Positions 1-8,339 of a DNA stretch of 37,564 bases are shown one piece after another (position 1 is the first letter of the stretch; each line of letters starts with the position of its first letter). Both the position numbers and the translations under genes were made by a program. A model generated the notes under the pieces. It was not told the DNA's origin. It worked only from the letters and a program-made list of their open reading frames with translations, and did no database searches. The stretch is taken from contig JAHJUE010000016.1 of the NCBI GenBank assembly GCA_018829205.1, forward strand, positions 1 to 37,564, read 5' to 3'. The stretch is from Bacteroidota bacterium (GTDB lineage Bacteria > Bacteroidota > Ignavibacteria > Ignavibacteriales > Melioribacteraceae).

Positions 1-181
1 AATTTCTTTGTGACGATATCATTTGTTTTATGTATCTAGGCACGAACCGCTCTACTATTCCTTAAGCCAGTATTTTTTAGAACAAATTAACTTTTATTTC
101 GTATTACTAACATACGAGACACAAAGTCACGAAGAGAAAATATTTTATAGAAAACTAATAATAATATTACGGAGAAAGATT

Positions 182-418
182 ATGCCGGTATTTGAATATC
201 AGTGCAAAGAATGCAGCGGTAAATATGAAGTTTACCATAAATCTTTAAGCAGCGCCGAAAAAATTGAATGCCCTTCATGCGGTTCCGAAAACAGTAAAAA
301 ATTATTTTCCTCTTTTGCGGCTTCTGTTGAACCTGCCGCCGGAGGCGGATGCTCAACCGGAAATTGCGGTGTTCCGGCTGCATCAAGCTGCGCAAGCGGT
401 ATGTGTGGACTGAACTAG
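182..418 (+). CDS. FmdB-family zinc ribbon protein
   Basis: A 78-residue protein starting at the ATG at 182, which follows a good ribosome binding site (GGAGAAAG, about 172-179). The open frame extends upstream to 23, but that part has no plausible start signal and does not look like the family. The N-terminus M-P-V-F-E-Y-Q-C-K-E-C is the classic start of FmdB-type putative regulatory zinc ribbons. Cys8/Cys11 and Cys30/Cys33 form two CxxC knuckles that should bind one zinc. The tail is glycine- and alanine-rich with four more cysteines in two CxxxxC pairs, longer than the simplest family members. Function in the family is poorly defined (proposed transcriptional regulation or metal handling). 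It is convergent with the enzyme gene at 499-1452, and a heptamer array begins inside its stop codon. Confidence 0.88.
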   Translation: MPVFEYQCKECSGKYEVYHKSLSSAEKIECPSCGSENSKKLFSSFAASVEPAAGGGCSTGNCGVPAASSCASGMCGLN

Positions 419-472
419 ACACAAGATGTGAGATGTAAGACACAAGTATCAAGATTCAAGACACAAGAATTT
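417..472. repeat. Degenerate tandem array, period 7 bp
   Basis: Eight consecutive 7-bp units starting within the stop codon of the zinc ribbon gene: AGACACA, AGATGTG, AGATGTA, AGACACA, AGTATCA, AGATTCA, AGACACA, AGAATTT. The first two bases AG are constant and the rest drifts. It lies between two convergent genes. The function is unknown. Three other short-period arrays in this window have the same character. Confidence 0.8.
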
Positions 473-498
473 TAATTTGGCGGTTCTTTGAATCGCCT

Positions 499-1452
499 TT
501 ATTTATTCCACGGCAGCTTTTCCAGATCTACATTTCCGCCGGATAAAATAACACCGATATTTCTATTCTTAAATTTTTCTTTATTTTCTAAAATTGCTGC
601 AAGCACAACTGCAGAAGATGGTTCAACTATAATTTTCATTCTTTCCCAAATCATACGCATTGCTTCAATTATTGTTTCTTCGCTTACTGTTATAATTTCA
701 TTAACGTTTTCTTTTATTACTTCAAAAGTAATATCCCCCAGAGATGTTAAAAGTCCGTCGCATATTGTCTGCGGATTTACCGAAGGATAAATTTTATTAT
801 CGCGTATCGAACGAAACGCATCGTCGGCGCCTTTCGGTTCAGCGCCGATTACCTTAATATCATTCCCGAAAAATTTCGCAGACAGCGAAGTGCCGCTTAA
901 TAATCCGCCGCCGCCTACCGGAGCGATTATAAAATTTAATTTTTCAGTCTCTTCAATTAATTCTAAAGCTGCTGTTGCCTGCCCCGCAATTACTCTTGTG
1001 TCATTAAACGGCGGCACAAAATGAGCTCCGGTTTCTTCAACCACTTTATTTAAGGTATCCTGCCTTGATTCCAATGTAGGTTCGCTGAAAACTATTTCCG
1101 CGCCGTAACCTTCTACCGCTTTCTTTTTTATTGCCGGCGCTGTGTGAGGCATTATAATATAGGCTTTAACGCCGTGCATTTGAGCGGCTAACGCGAGCGC
1201 TGCCGCGTGATTCCCGGAAGAATGTGTAGCCACTCCTCTCTCAAGTTCTTCCTTTTTTAATGAAGCAACCGCATTAAACGCTCCCCTGAATTTAAACGCT
1301 CCGACTTTCTGAAGATTTTCGCACTTAAAATGAATGCTGCATCCGGCAATTTTATTTATTGAACCCGATGTTAAAATCGGAGTGCGGTGAGCGTAATCTT
1401 TAATTCTTTTGGAAGCTTCAATTATACTGTTTATTGAAAGAGATTGGTTCAT
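499..1452 (-). CDS. Serine racemase / threonine dehydratase-like PLP enzyme
   Basis: A 317-residue fold-type II pyridoxal phosphate enzyme, the length of a catabolic threonine dehydratase or serine racemase without a C-terminal ACT regulatory domain. The PLP lysine is Lys54 in the K-F-R-G-A motif. The substrate loop S-S-G-N-H is at 78-82 and the phosphate-binding glycine loop at 180-183. Residues Glu205, Ala209 and Asp211 (E-P-K-G-A-D-D) match the divalent metal site of eukaryotic serine racemase (Glu210, Ala214, Asp216 in the human enzyme). The C-terminal segment W-E-R-M-K ... L-S-G-G-N-V-D-L also reads like serine racemase. Expected reactions are beta-elimination of L-serine or L-threonine to 2-oxoacid plus ammonia, with possible serine racemisation. 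It is monocistronic in this window. The assignment to the family is firm; racemase versus dehydratase is not decided. Confidence 0.9.
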   Translation of the reverse strand: MNQSLSINSIIEASKRIKDYAHRTPILTSGSINKIAGCSIHFKCENLQKVGAFKFRGAFNAVASLKKEELERGVATHSSGNHAAALALAAQMHGVKAYIIMPHTAPAIKKKAVEGYGAEIVFSEPTLESRQDTLNKVVEETGAHFVPPFNDTRVIAGQATAALELIEETEKLNFIIAPVGGGGLLSGTSLSAKFFGNDIKVIGAEPKGADDAFRSIRDNKIYPSVNPQTICDGLLTSLGDITFEVIKENVNEIITVSEETIIEAMRMIWERMKIIVEPSSAVVLAAILENKEKFKNRNIGVILSGGNVDLEKLPWNK

Positions 1453-1662
1453 AAATTATTCCGTAAATTTTTATTTGAATACTTAATAGATTAAACGAGT
1501 TTCAAAATCATTCATTCAATCAATAAATCTAGTTTTCTGTTTCGAATATAAGAAAACTTCACACATCAATTTTACGATTTTATTGATTTATAAATGCATT
1601 AAATATTTTAAAATTTTATTCGATATTAAAAACAGATGCACCAATTTTAATTGGAGAACATT

Positions 1663-2376
1663 ATGGAAAAGTTAACATTAAATACATTTATTACCGCGGC
1701 TTCGGACAGCGAGTTCAGTCAGTATATGGTACTAGCAACTATGAAAAATTATTTGGATCTATTTCACAAGAATAAATTATTTCCTCCGTTCGGCGAGCTT
1801 GTTGAATTGTATCAAAATCTTAATACATTATTAAATAAAAGAAACGACTTCGCCAACAGAATGCCCAATAAATTAGCTGGTTTTGATTTTACTGAGAAGA
1901 AACTCATTTATGAAAAAGACCAATTAAATGAAAATGATATGGATAAAGTATTTGAGTTTATTGATTGGGCTATGCCGAAATTAAGCGAAGGTTTGGACGA
2001 AGGGAAAGCAATATATGATTTTGTTGAACAGAATATAAAAATAGAGGAATTCGGTATTCATCCTTTATATAAAGATGAGGGATATTTTCTAATTCCCGAT
2101 TTGAAAAAAAACTTATTCCAAGTATTCAGATTTGAGTTATCAATTATAGCTTCTTCGGAGATTCCTTTCCGATCATTAAAAACAAGTTTTGTTGAAACTT
2201 TTGAATCAGCCGTAAATGAAATAGCGGTTGAAAATATAAAATTAGAATTGATTAGGAAATACCCCGATTTGCCCAATCCGGCAACCTATAATGTAATAAT
2301 AAACATTGATTTTCCTTTTGATGAGACCTTGCTTCCTATTGCAAAAAGAAAACTGATGAGAAAAATTGCAGCATAA
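1663..2376 (+). CDS. Uncharacterised soluble protein
   Basis: I do not recognise this 237-residue protein. The ATG at 1663 is preferred because GGAG at 1653-1656 is at proper spacing; an in-frame TTG at 1651 would put the start on top of that site. There is no signal peptide or membrane segment. The sequence is rich in charged residues and predicted helices in the first half (a run of Leu/Phe-rich amphipathic segments), with a shorter acidic-aliphatic part near the C-terminus ending in a basic tail (K-R-K-L-M-R-K). It stands alone: the upstream gene is divergent and the downstream antiporter gene is convergent. Codon use looks like the neighbours, so it is probably a resident gene rather than a recent arrival. 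Confidence 0.7.
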   Translation: MEKLTLNTFITAASDSEFSQYMVLATMKNYLDLFHKNKLFPPFGELVELYQNLNTLLNKRNDFANRMPNKLAGFDFTEKKLIYEKDQLNENDMDKVFEFIDWAMPKLSEGLDEGKAIYDFVEQNIKIEEFGIHPLYKDEGYFLIPDLKKNLFQVFRFELSIIASSEIPFRSLKTSFVETFESAVNEIAVENIKLELIRKYPDLPNPATYNVIINIDFPFDETLLPIAKRKLMRKIAA

Positions 2377-2502
2377 AATTTGGGAAGAAAATATATTAGC
2401 TTAAAACAGTTGTTAAGCCATTCATTTTAAAGCGAAAAAATGATAATTACGGAATTAAAACCGCTTAAATTGAAATGATGTTTATCAAAATTAATTCGGC
2501 TT

Positions 2503-4194
2503 TTACTCCATCCGCGATTTAATCTTAACTAACTTTGACAAAATCTCTTCAGACGAATCTGAGTTAATTATCTCTTTTGAATTGGTTTTATCCGCGAACA
2601 GATTAGCGACTTCGGAAAGCAGTTTTAGCTGAAGCTCATTTTCATTTTTAGGTGTAAGCAGGAGAACAATAATTTTTGAAAGCTCATTGTCAGCAGCTTC
2701 AAAATTAAGTCCGTCTTTATTTAATGCAATAACTGCAATTGGTTTTTTGATATCAATTTTAGCGTGAGGAATTGCAAGGTGGTTTTCAATACCGGTAGAT
2801 AATGATTCCTCTCTTTTCCATACTTCGTTAAATACGTTTGTTTTATCAAGTTTATGTTTTGAGCATGCCAATTCAACAAGTTCCATTACGGCATCTCTTT
2901 TGGAAACAGCGTTGCTGATTACAATATCTTCCGAAGACAATAATTGAACAAATCCTTTTAATTTATCTTTGCCGAGAGAAAGTTTAATAAGCGGACCGCT
3001 TAAAATTGAACTTATAACTACAAGAAAAATAATACCGACAAATAATGATTCGTTAATTATTCCCATTTCAAGAGCGAACAAACTTAAAATAATTTCGAGC
3101 ACGCCGCGGCTGTTCATAGCAAATCCTACGGCAAATGACTCGTTTTTACCGAAACCCCCTTTGTAGGCTCCGTATCCTGCCCCGATTATTTTCCCCGCGA
3201 AACCAAGTACCAGAACTATAATAACAATTGTAGGATCAAAAGCCGTGAGGAAATTAATTCTTAATCCAATGTAAACAAAGAACAGCGGGGCGAAAATATT
3301 TGTAATAAACTGCTGTATTATTTCTCTTGTGGATTCGCGGAGATGAACTGAATCGCCAAGCGCAACGCCCATAATAAACGCGCCGAGTATTGTATGCATA
3401 CCTAGTTTTTCCGTTATTAGCGCTCCTACTAATCCCATTACCATAATAAATCCGATTATGCCCCCGGGCCAGCTTAACTCTTTCTGCACCCAAGGAATCA
3501 TCCTATGAAATAGTTTCCTTACTATAACTATCATTACGGCGGTAAATAATAAAATTAATACTATAGGAGAAACAATTGACAAACCTGTGCCTGTTCCTTC
3601 GGCAACACTTAAAAATATTGAAAACGCAATCCATCCAATTAAATCATTAAACATAGCCGATGCGATAATCATCATTCCAAGTTTTGTTCTGAATATATTG
3701 AGATCAAGCAGCGTGCGAGCAATTATAGGAAGAGCAGATATTGATAAAGCCGTACCCAGAAAAAGAGCGAAAATTAATCTTTCATCCGGATTATCAATAA
3801 AAAACTGTGGTATTAAAAAAGCGACTGCGAAACCGAATATAAAAGGGATAAGCATTCCGTAGAATGTTGTTATAAGGGCCGACTTTCCGTACCGTATTAA
3901 AATTCCGAGATCCACCTCTAAGCCCACGGCTAAAAGAAGGAACAATATCGAAAGCTGAGTTATTGCTTCGAGCGAATATCCTACCGGACCGGATTCCGGA
4001 AAAACAAATTTTAGAAGATCGGGGAAAAAATATCCGAGTATAGTAGGACCCAAAATAATTCCTGCAATTATTTCTCCTACTACAGGAGCTTGTTTCAGTT
4101 TACGGAATAATTCTCCGAATCCTTTACCGAAGCCTAACATTACGGTAATGGCCAATATAAACTGAAATAGTTCCGTTGATGATAGCTGACTCAT
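2503..4194 (-). CDS. CPA2 cation:proton antiporter fused to PTS EIIA domain
   Basis: A 563-residue inner membrane protein. Residues about 8-405 are a Na+/H+ exchanger domain of the CPA2 (Kef/Nha) type with roughly 12 membrane segments. The buried acidic pair region is Asn183-Asp184 within A-M-F-N-D-L-I-G, and the conserved N-S-R-G motif is at 361-364. Residues about 415-563 are a type-2 phosphotransferase EIIA (PtsN-like) domain with the phosphoryl-acceptor histidine at His477 (A-I-P-H-A). No TrkA-N domain is present, so the EIIA domain sits where many Kef proteins carry their regulatory Rossmann domain. Its start codon shares one base with the stop of the universal stress protein gene, implying translational coupling. 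The likely role is cation/proton exchange under phosphorylation or stress control; which cation is moved cannot be read from the sequence. Confidence 0.92.
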   Translation of the reverse strand: MSQLSSTELFQFILAITVMLGFGKGFGELFRKLKQAPVVGEIIAGIILGPTILGYFFPDLLKFVFPESGPVGYSLEAITQLSILFLLLAVGLEVDLGILIRYGKSALITTFYGMLIPFIFGFAVAFLIPQFFIDNPDERLIFALFLGTALSISALPIIARTLLDLNIFRTKLGMMIIASAMFNDLIGWIAFSIFLSVAEGTGTGLSIVSPIVLILLFTAVMIVIVRKLFHRMIPWVQKELSWPGGIIGFIMVMGLVGALITEKLGMHTILGAFIMGVALGDSVHLRESTREIIQQFITNIFAPLFFVYIGLRINFLTAFDPTIVIIVLVLGFAGKIIGAGYGAYKGGFGKNESFAVGFAMNSRGVLEIILSLFALEMGIINESLFVGIIFLVVISSILSGPLIKLSLGKDKLKGFVQLLSSEDIVISNAVSKRDAVMELVELACSKHKLDKTNVFNEVWKREESLSTGIENHLAIPHAKIDIKKPIAVIALNKDGLNFEAADNELSKIIVLLLTPKNENELQLKLLSEVANLFADKTNSKEIINSDSSEEILSKLVKIKSRME

Positions 4195-5054
4195 TATTTA
4201 CCGGGATTTCTAATTATTAAAACTGGACACGGGATTTGTTTTAATGTAAACTCAAAATCATGCTGAAATATTCTATCGAATAATTTTAGTTTCTTTTGAG
4301 GAGCCGGGACAACAAAAATATCTCCGTTAATTTGTTCTACAAATTTATTTGCTTCATATCCTTCCTTACCGTACAAACAATGTGTTTCAATATCAATCTC
4401 CGTTAAATTCATTTCCTTTATCAGCATTTCCATTTTATCTTTTTCTTCCTTTGCCCATGTTTGTCTCGCTAATTCAACCTCTCTCATAGATCCTGAATCC
4501 TGAACTGTCATAGCGAGTCCCGGAGCCTGAATCTCTCTAATTAATATCAGCTTCTCAGCTTTTTCAAGCATCGCTAAATCGTACGCTGTTTTAATCGCAT
4601 TTTCACTTTGCATGGAATAATCAACCGAGACGCAAAATTTCTTAAAACTAACCGGGGTTTCGGAAGGGGAGGTTAATACAAGAACAGAGCATCCTGCTTG
4701 TCTCATTATCTTTCTTGCAACAGAACCGGAATAATATTTAATAATATTTTCTTTTTCCAAAGCTCCTACTAATAGCAGATCAACATTTTTTTCCACGGCC
4801 TTATTAATGATGGTATCGGCAATATCTCCTTTCACCCACTCTATATTTACAGAAGAGAAATTAAACCCGGCAGACTCAATCAATTCTGCCAATTTAGTTT
4901 CTGCTTCCAATGTTTTTTCGCCGTTATGAATTAAAACAATTTCAGCGGCAAATAATTTTACCAGTCTTCCGGCTTCATATAATAAAGCCTTGCCTGTCGG
5001 CGAAAAAGTTATAGCTAACCCAATTTTCTTAAATGGTATTCCCATATTGCCCAT
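4194..5054 (-). CDS. Tandem-domain universal stress protein
   Basis: A 286-residue cytoplasmic protein with two Usp domains, about 6-138 and 148-284. Domain 1 keeps an approximate nucleotide-binding signature (V-G-A-L ... S-G-S-V-A-R-K-I) preceding the V-L-V-L strand. In domain 2 the corresponding stretch (V-V-P-A-P ... L-K-Q-I-P-C-P-V-L-I-I) lacks the glycines, so that half is probably not an ATP binder. Tandem Usp proteins are commonly encoded next to transporters, and here the stop codon overlaps the antiporter start by one base, arguing that it senses a signal for, or binds to, the antiporter. The ATG at 5052-5054 is used; a second ATG three codons later is a possible start, and neither has a strong ribosome binding site. 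Confidence 0.9.
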   Translation of the reverse strand: MGNMGIPFKKIGLAITFSPTGKALLYEAGRLVKLFAAEIVLIHNGEKTLEAETKLAELIESAGFNFSSVNIEWVKGDIADTIINKAVEKNVDLLLVGALEKENIIKYYSGSVARKIMRQAGCSVLVLTSPSETPVSFKKFCVSVDYSMQSENAIKTAYDLAMLEKAEKLILIREIQAPGLAMTVQDSGSMREVELARQTWAKEEKDKMEMLIKEMNLTEIDIETHCLYGKEGYEANKFVEQINGDIFVVPAPQKKLKLFDRIFQHDFEFTLKQIPCPVLIIRNPGK

Positions 5055-5316
5055 CTTTTATTGCTTTGAAGTTACTATTTTAATAATGATATGATACCAA
5101 ATCCGATGTTAACAAGAAGCACAATAATAATAATGAAAACACCGTGTTTAATAATTGGTTTTAATATATTCTAAATATTTTACTAAAACAACGAAATCCC
5201 GTTACTGAAAGTTTACTTAAATATGCATAAGGGATTTCTAATAGAAACAAATTTTAGTATTTTGAAATTAGAATACGTCATGCGGAAATCTAATCTCATT
5301 ATTAAATATATTTTGT

Positions 5317-7404
5317 ATGATACAATTAAAACGTTCCAGACGTTTGAAAAAAGAATTAAGGCTATTAGATGTATTCGCAATAGCTGCCGGCACAACATTA
5401 AGCGCGGGTTTTTTTCTACTGCCAGGATTAGCCGCTAGGCTTGCTGGACCCGCGATTGTAATTGCATATTTAATTGCAGCAATTCCATTAATACCTGCTA
5501 TGTTCAGTATAATTGAACTTGCCACCGCAATGCCTCGCGCCGGTGGTGTTTATTATTTTTTAGACAGAACATTAGGCCCGCTTTTCGGAACCATAAGCGG
5601 TCTCGGAACCTGGCTTGCTCTTATTTTGAAAGTAGCATTCGCATTAATTGGCATGGGTGCATATATACAATTATTCATTCCGGAAATTTCAATTGTACCC
5701 GTCGCCGTTGCTCTAGCCGTTGCTTTGGGTATATTAAATATTTTTGGGTCAAAAAAAAGCGGTGATCTTCAGGTATTTTTAGTAAGCGGACTTCTTATAA
5801 TTTTATTTTTTTTTATAGCAGGAGGAATCCCCGAAATACATTCAGATCATTTCGATAATTTTCTGGATGCGGGTTTCGACAATATTTTAGCTACCGCCGG
5901 ATTGGTTTATATCAGTTATGTAGGCGTAACAAAAGTAGCAAGTCTCTCCGAAGAAATAATTGACCCCGAAAAAAACTTGCCGCGAGGAATACTGCTAGCT
6001 CTAGGAATAGCAATTCTAATTTATGTTCTCGGTACGGCAATTATGGTAGGCGTGCTTCCTATTGAGGAACTTAAAGCAAGTTTAACACCTGTTGCACAAA
6101 CTGCCGATATTTTATTCGGGAAAGTCGGAGTTGTATTCCTGTCAACCGCAGCAATTCTAGCTTTTATATCAGTTGCAAATGCCGGAACTCTGAGCGCATC
6201 ACGTTACCCTCTTGCTATGAGCCGCGATCATATTATGCCTTCTATATTCAGAAAATTGGGCAGGTTCGGCACTCCAACGGTGTCGCTCATTTTTACAATT
6301 TCGTCCATTGTAATTATACTATTATTTTTAAATCCTCTGGGTATCGCAAAATTAGCCAGCGCTTTTCAGTTATTGATGTTTGCCCTAGTTTGTTTTGCCG
6401 TTATCGTAATGAGAGAAAGTAGAATAGAATCTTATGACCCCGGCTATTACTCCCCATTTTATCCATGGATGCAGATTGTTGGAATAATTTCACCTCTTTA
6501 TTTAATTGTTGAAATGGGATGGCTTCCATTGTCTTTCAGTCTGGGCTTAATTTTGATTTGTATATTATGGTACTTTTATTATGTCCGATCGCGTGTAGGA
6601 AGAACAGGAGCGATATACCATATTTTCGCGAGATTAGGTAAACAGAGGTACGAAGGATTGGACAGCGAACTTAGAGGCATATTAAAAGAAAAAGGACTGC
6701 GCGCCGGAGATCCTTTTAATGAAATAGTTATGCGCAGCATAGTAATTGATTTAAATTTAGAAATGAATTTTGAAGATGCTGTAGAAATTGCCGCTAAAAA
6801 TTTATCAACAATAATTCCGCAGTCTGCAAATCAAATTACAAAACAAATACTTGAAGGAACCCGAGTCGGCGCAACCCCCGTAACAAATGACGTTGCGCTT
6901 CCTCATTTTAAAGTAAAAGAGTTAGATCATCCCGAAATGGTTTTAATGAGAGCAAAAAACGGAATAAAAATAAAGTTATATGACCCTTTGACGCATCAAG
7001 AAGAAGGCATTCAAACAGTCCATGCGATATTTTTTCTTGTTTCACCGGAAAGAAATCCTACACAGCATTTAAGAATGCTGGCTCAAATTGCGGGAAGAGT
7101 AGACGAAGATAATTTTAAAATCGACTGGCATTCCGCCAAAGATGAACACCAGCTTAAAGAAGTACTTCTTCATAATGATAATTTTATATCAATTTTTATA
7201 TCAACCGAGTTAAAATCAAAATTACTTGTCGGTAAATTGATAAAGGACCTAAAACTTCCGGAAGAATGTTTAATTGCCGCCCTGCTGAGAGAAGGACATA
7301 TTATTGTGCCCAAAGGGAATACATTATTAATGCAGAATGACAGGATAACAATTATTGGCGAACCTAAAAGTATTAACGAGCTGAAAAATATTTACGGAGA
7401 ATAG
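5317..7404 (+). CDS. Amino acid permease fused to EIIA and TrkA-C domains
   Basis: A 695-residue three-part protein. Residues about 12-425 are an APC-superfamily amino acid/polyamine transporter with about 12 membrane helices, including the first-helix motif (A-A-G-T-T-L-S-A-G) and the S-E-E-I-I-D-P-E-K-N-L-P loop. Residues about 465-620 form a PTS EIIA type-2 domain with the predicted phospho-histidine at His530 (V-A-L-P-H-F-K). Residues about 628-695 are a TrkA-C (RCK-C) ligand-binding domain. It is transcribed away from the antiporter/Usp operon, with a 262-bp region between them. The EIIA and RCK-C parts suggest that uptake is gated by phosphorylation state and a small ligand (by analogy, a nucleotide). 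The transported amino acid is unknown. The start ATG has no clear Shine-Dalgarno sequence. Confidence 0.92.
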   Translation: MIQLKRSRRLKKELRLLDVFAIAAGTTLSAGFFLLPGLAARLAGPAIVIAYLIAAIPLIPAMFSIIELATAMPRAGGVYYFLDRTLGPLFGTISGLGTWLALILKVAFALIGMGAYIQLFIPEISIVPVAVALAVALGILNIFGSKKSGDLQVFLVSGLLIILFFFIAGGIPEIHSDHFDNFLDAGFDNILATAGLVYISYVGVTKVASLSEEIIDPEKNLPRGILLALGIAILIYVLGTAIMVGVLPIEELKASLTPVAQTADILFGKVGVVFLSTAAILAFISVANAGTLSASRYPLAMSRDHIMPSIFRKLGRFGTPTVSLIFTISSIVIILLFLNPLGIAKLASAFQLLMFALVCFAVIVMRESRIESYDPGYYSPFYPWMQIVGIISPLYLIVEMGWLPLSFSLGLILICILWYFYYVRSRVGRTGAIYHIFARLGKQRYEGLDSELRGILKEKGLRAGDPFNEIVMRSIVIDLNLEMNFEDAVEIAAKNLSTIIPQSANQITKQILEGTRVGATPVTNDVALPHFKVKELDHPEMVLMRAKNGIKIKLYDPLTHQEEGIQTVHAIFFLVSPERNPTQHLRMLAQIAGRVDEDNFKIDWHSAKDEHQLKEVLLHNDNFISIFISTELKSKLLVGKLIKDLKLPEECLIAALLREGHIIVPKGNTLLMQNDRITIIGEPKSINELKNIYGE

Positions 7405-7538
7405 AATTCTTTTTTTTCGAGATATTAGTTAATAAAGTGCGTGTTTATCCAAAAATAATTTTAATTTTTATACTACAAGTGAATTTTAATAAATTACAAT
7501 GAATTTTCGTCAAAAACATTTTGCTGAACGGAGGAATA

Positions 7539-8207
7539 ATGAAGAAAGCAAAATTTATTTCATTAAATGACCATAAAATTTATCCCGAAAATGAAATGTT
7601 AAAACGATCCGAAGAATTTTTTATTGAGGTAAACAAACGCAGAACTATCAGAGATTATTCTGATAAACATGTGCCGAAAGAAATTATAATTAACTGCATT
7701 AAGGCGGCGGGAACCGCTCCCAGCGGCGCAAACATGCAGCCGTGGAAATTTATAGTGGTTGAAAACAAAGAAATTAAAAAGAAAATTAGAATTGCCGCCG
7801 AAGAGGAAGAAAAAGAATTTTATTCATCAAAAGCCCCGAAGGAATGGCTGGACGCTTTGGCGCATTTGGGAACCGATGAACATAAACCGTTTCTGGAAAC
7901 AGCGCCCTACCTAATTGTAATTTTTGAAAGCAAGTATGAACTGATGCCGGAAGGTCAAAAAGTTAAACAATATTATACAAAAGAATCAGTTGGAATTGCG
8001 ACTGGAATATTGATAACCGCATTGCACCATGCGGGATTAGCTACTCTTACTCATACTCCAAGCCCAATGAATTTCTTAAATAAAATATTAAATAGACCTT
8101 CGAATGAGAAACCTTATTTAATACTTGTTGCCGGTTATCCGGCGGAAAATGTAAAGGTACCTGATATAAAAAGGAAAGAACTAAATGATATTTGCGAATT
8201 TAAGTGA
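7539..8207 (+). CDS. Nitroreductase family, iodotyrosine deiodinase-like
   Basis: A 222-residue FMN-dependent nitroreductase-fold enzyme. The ATG at 7539 follows GGAGG at 7530-7534; an in-frame TTG at 7521 is upstream of that site and rejected. The family start R-R-T-I-R-D-Y (about 34-40) and the [12 protein letters not shown] motif (58-69) place it near iodotyrosine deiodinase rather than classical NfsB. The active-site lid triad of iodotyrosine deiodinase is conserved in spacing: Glu91, Tyr95 and Lys116 correspond to human Glu157, Tyr161 and Lys182 (gaps of 4 and 21 residues in both). There is no membrane anchor. It could dehalogenate halophenols or reduce nitroaromatics; substrate is inference. 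It is followed by an ornithine-cyclodeaminase-family gene after an intergenic repeat structure. Confidence 0.88.
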   Translation: MKKAKFISLNDHKIYPENEMLKRSEEFFIEVNKRRTIRDYSDKHVPKEIIINCIKAAGTAPSGANMQPWKFIVVENKEIKKKIRIAAEEEEKEFYSSKAPKEWLDALAHLGTDEHKPFLETAPYLIVIFESKYELMPEGQKVKQYYTKESVGIATGILITALHHAGLATLTHTPSPMNFLNKILNRPSNEKPYLILVAGYPAENVKVPDIKRKELNDICEFK

Positions 8208-8221
8208 CTCTTTACTAATCT

Positions 8222-8335
8222 TTTATCATTGTCTTTATCTTGATCTTTATCTAAAAAAATAATTTTATAGAAGACTAAGATAATAGTCAAGATTAAGATA
8301 AAGATTGAGATTTAGATTGAGATAAAGTCGAGATT
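8222..8335. repeat. Degenerate 6-bp array in two inverted arms
   Basis: The 133-bp gap between two co-directional genes is filled with AGATNN-type hexamers. On the right arm (about 8271-8335) they read forward (AGATTA, AGATAA, AGATTG, AGATTT, AGATTG, AGATAA). On the left arm (about 8222-8253) they read as the reverse complement. The arms pair: 8232-8246 (TCTTTATCTTGATCT) matches the reverse complement of 8290-8304 at 14 of 15 positions, around an A/T centre. It could fold into a long imperfect hairpin in RNA or single-stranded DNA. Confidence 0.75.
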
Positions 8336-8339
8336 ATTT

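Noticed and set aside
2399-2418. GCTTAA/TTAAGC hairpin between convergent genes
   Set aside because: Only a 6-bp AT-rich stem with an 8-base loop and no T-run afterwards, so not called as a terminator.
5075-5170. Possible minus-strand small membrane peptide upstream of the Usp gene
   Set aside because: The frame is open and hydrophobic near its end, but it lacks an ATG or any start with a ribosome binding site at a useful position.
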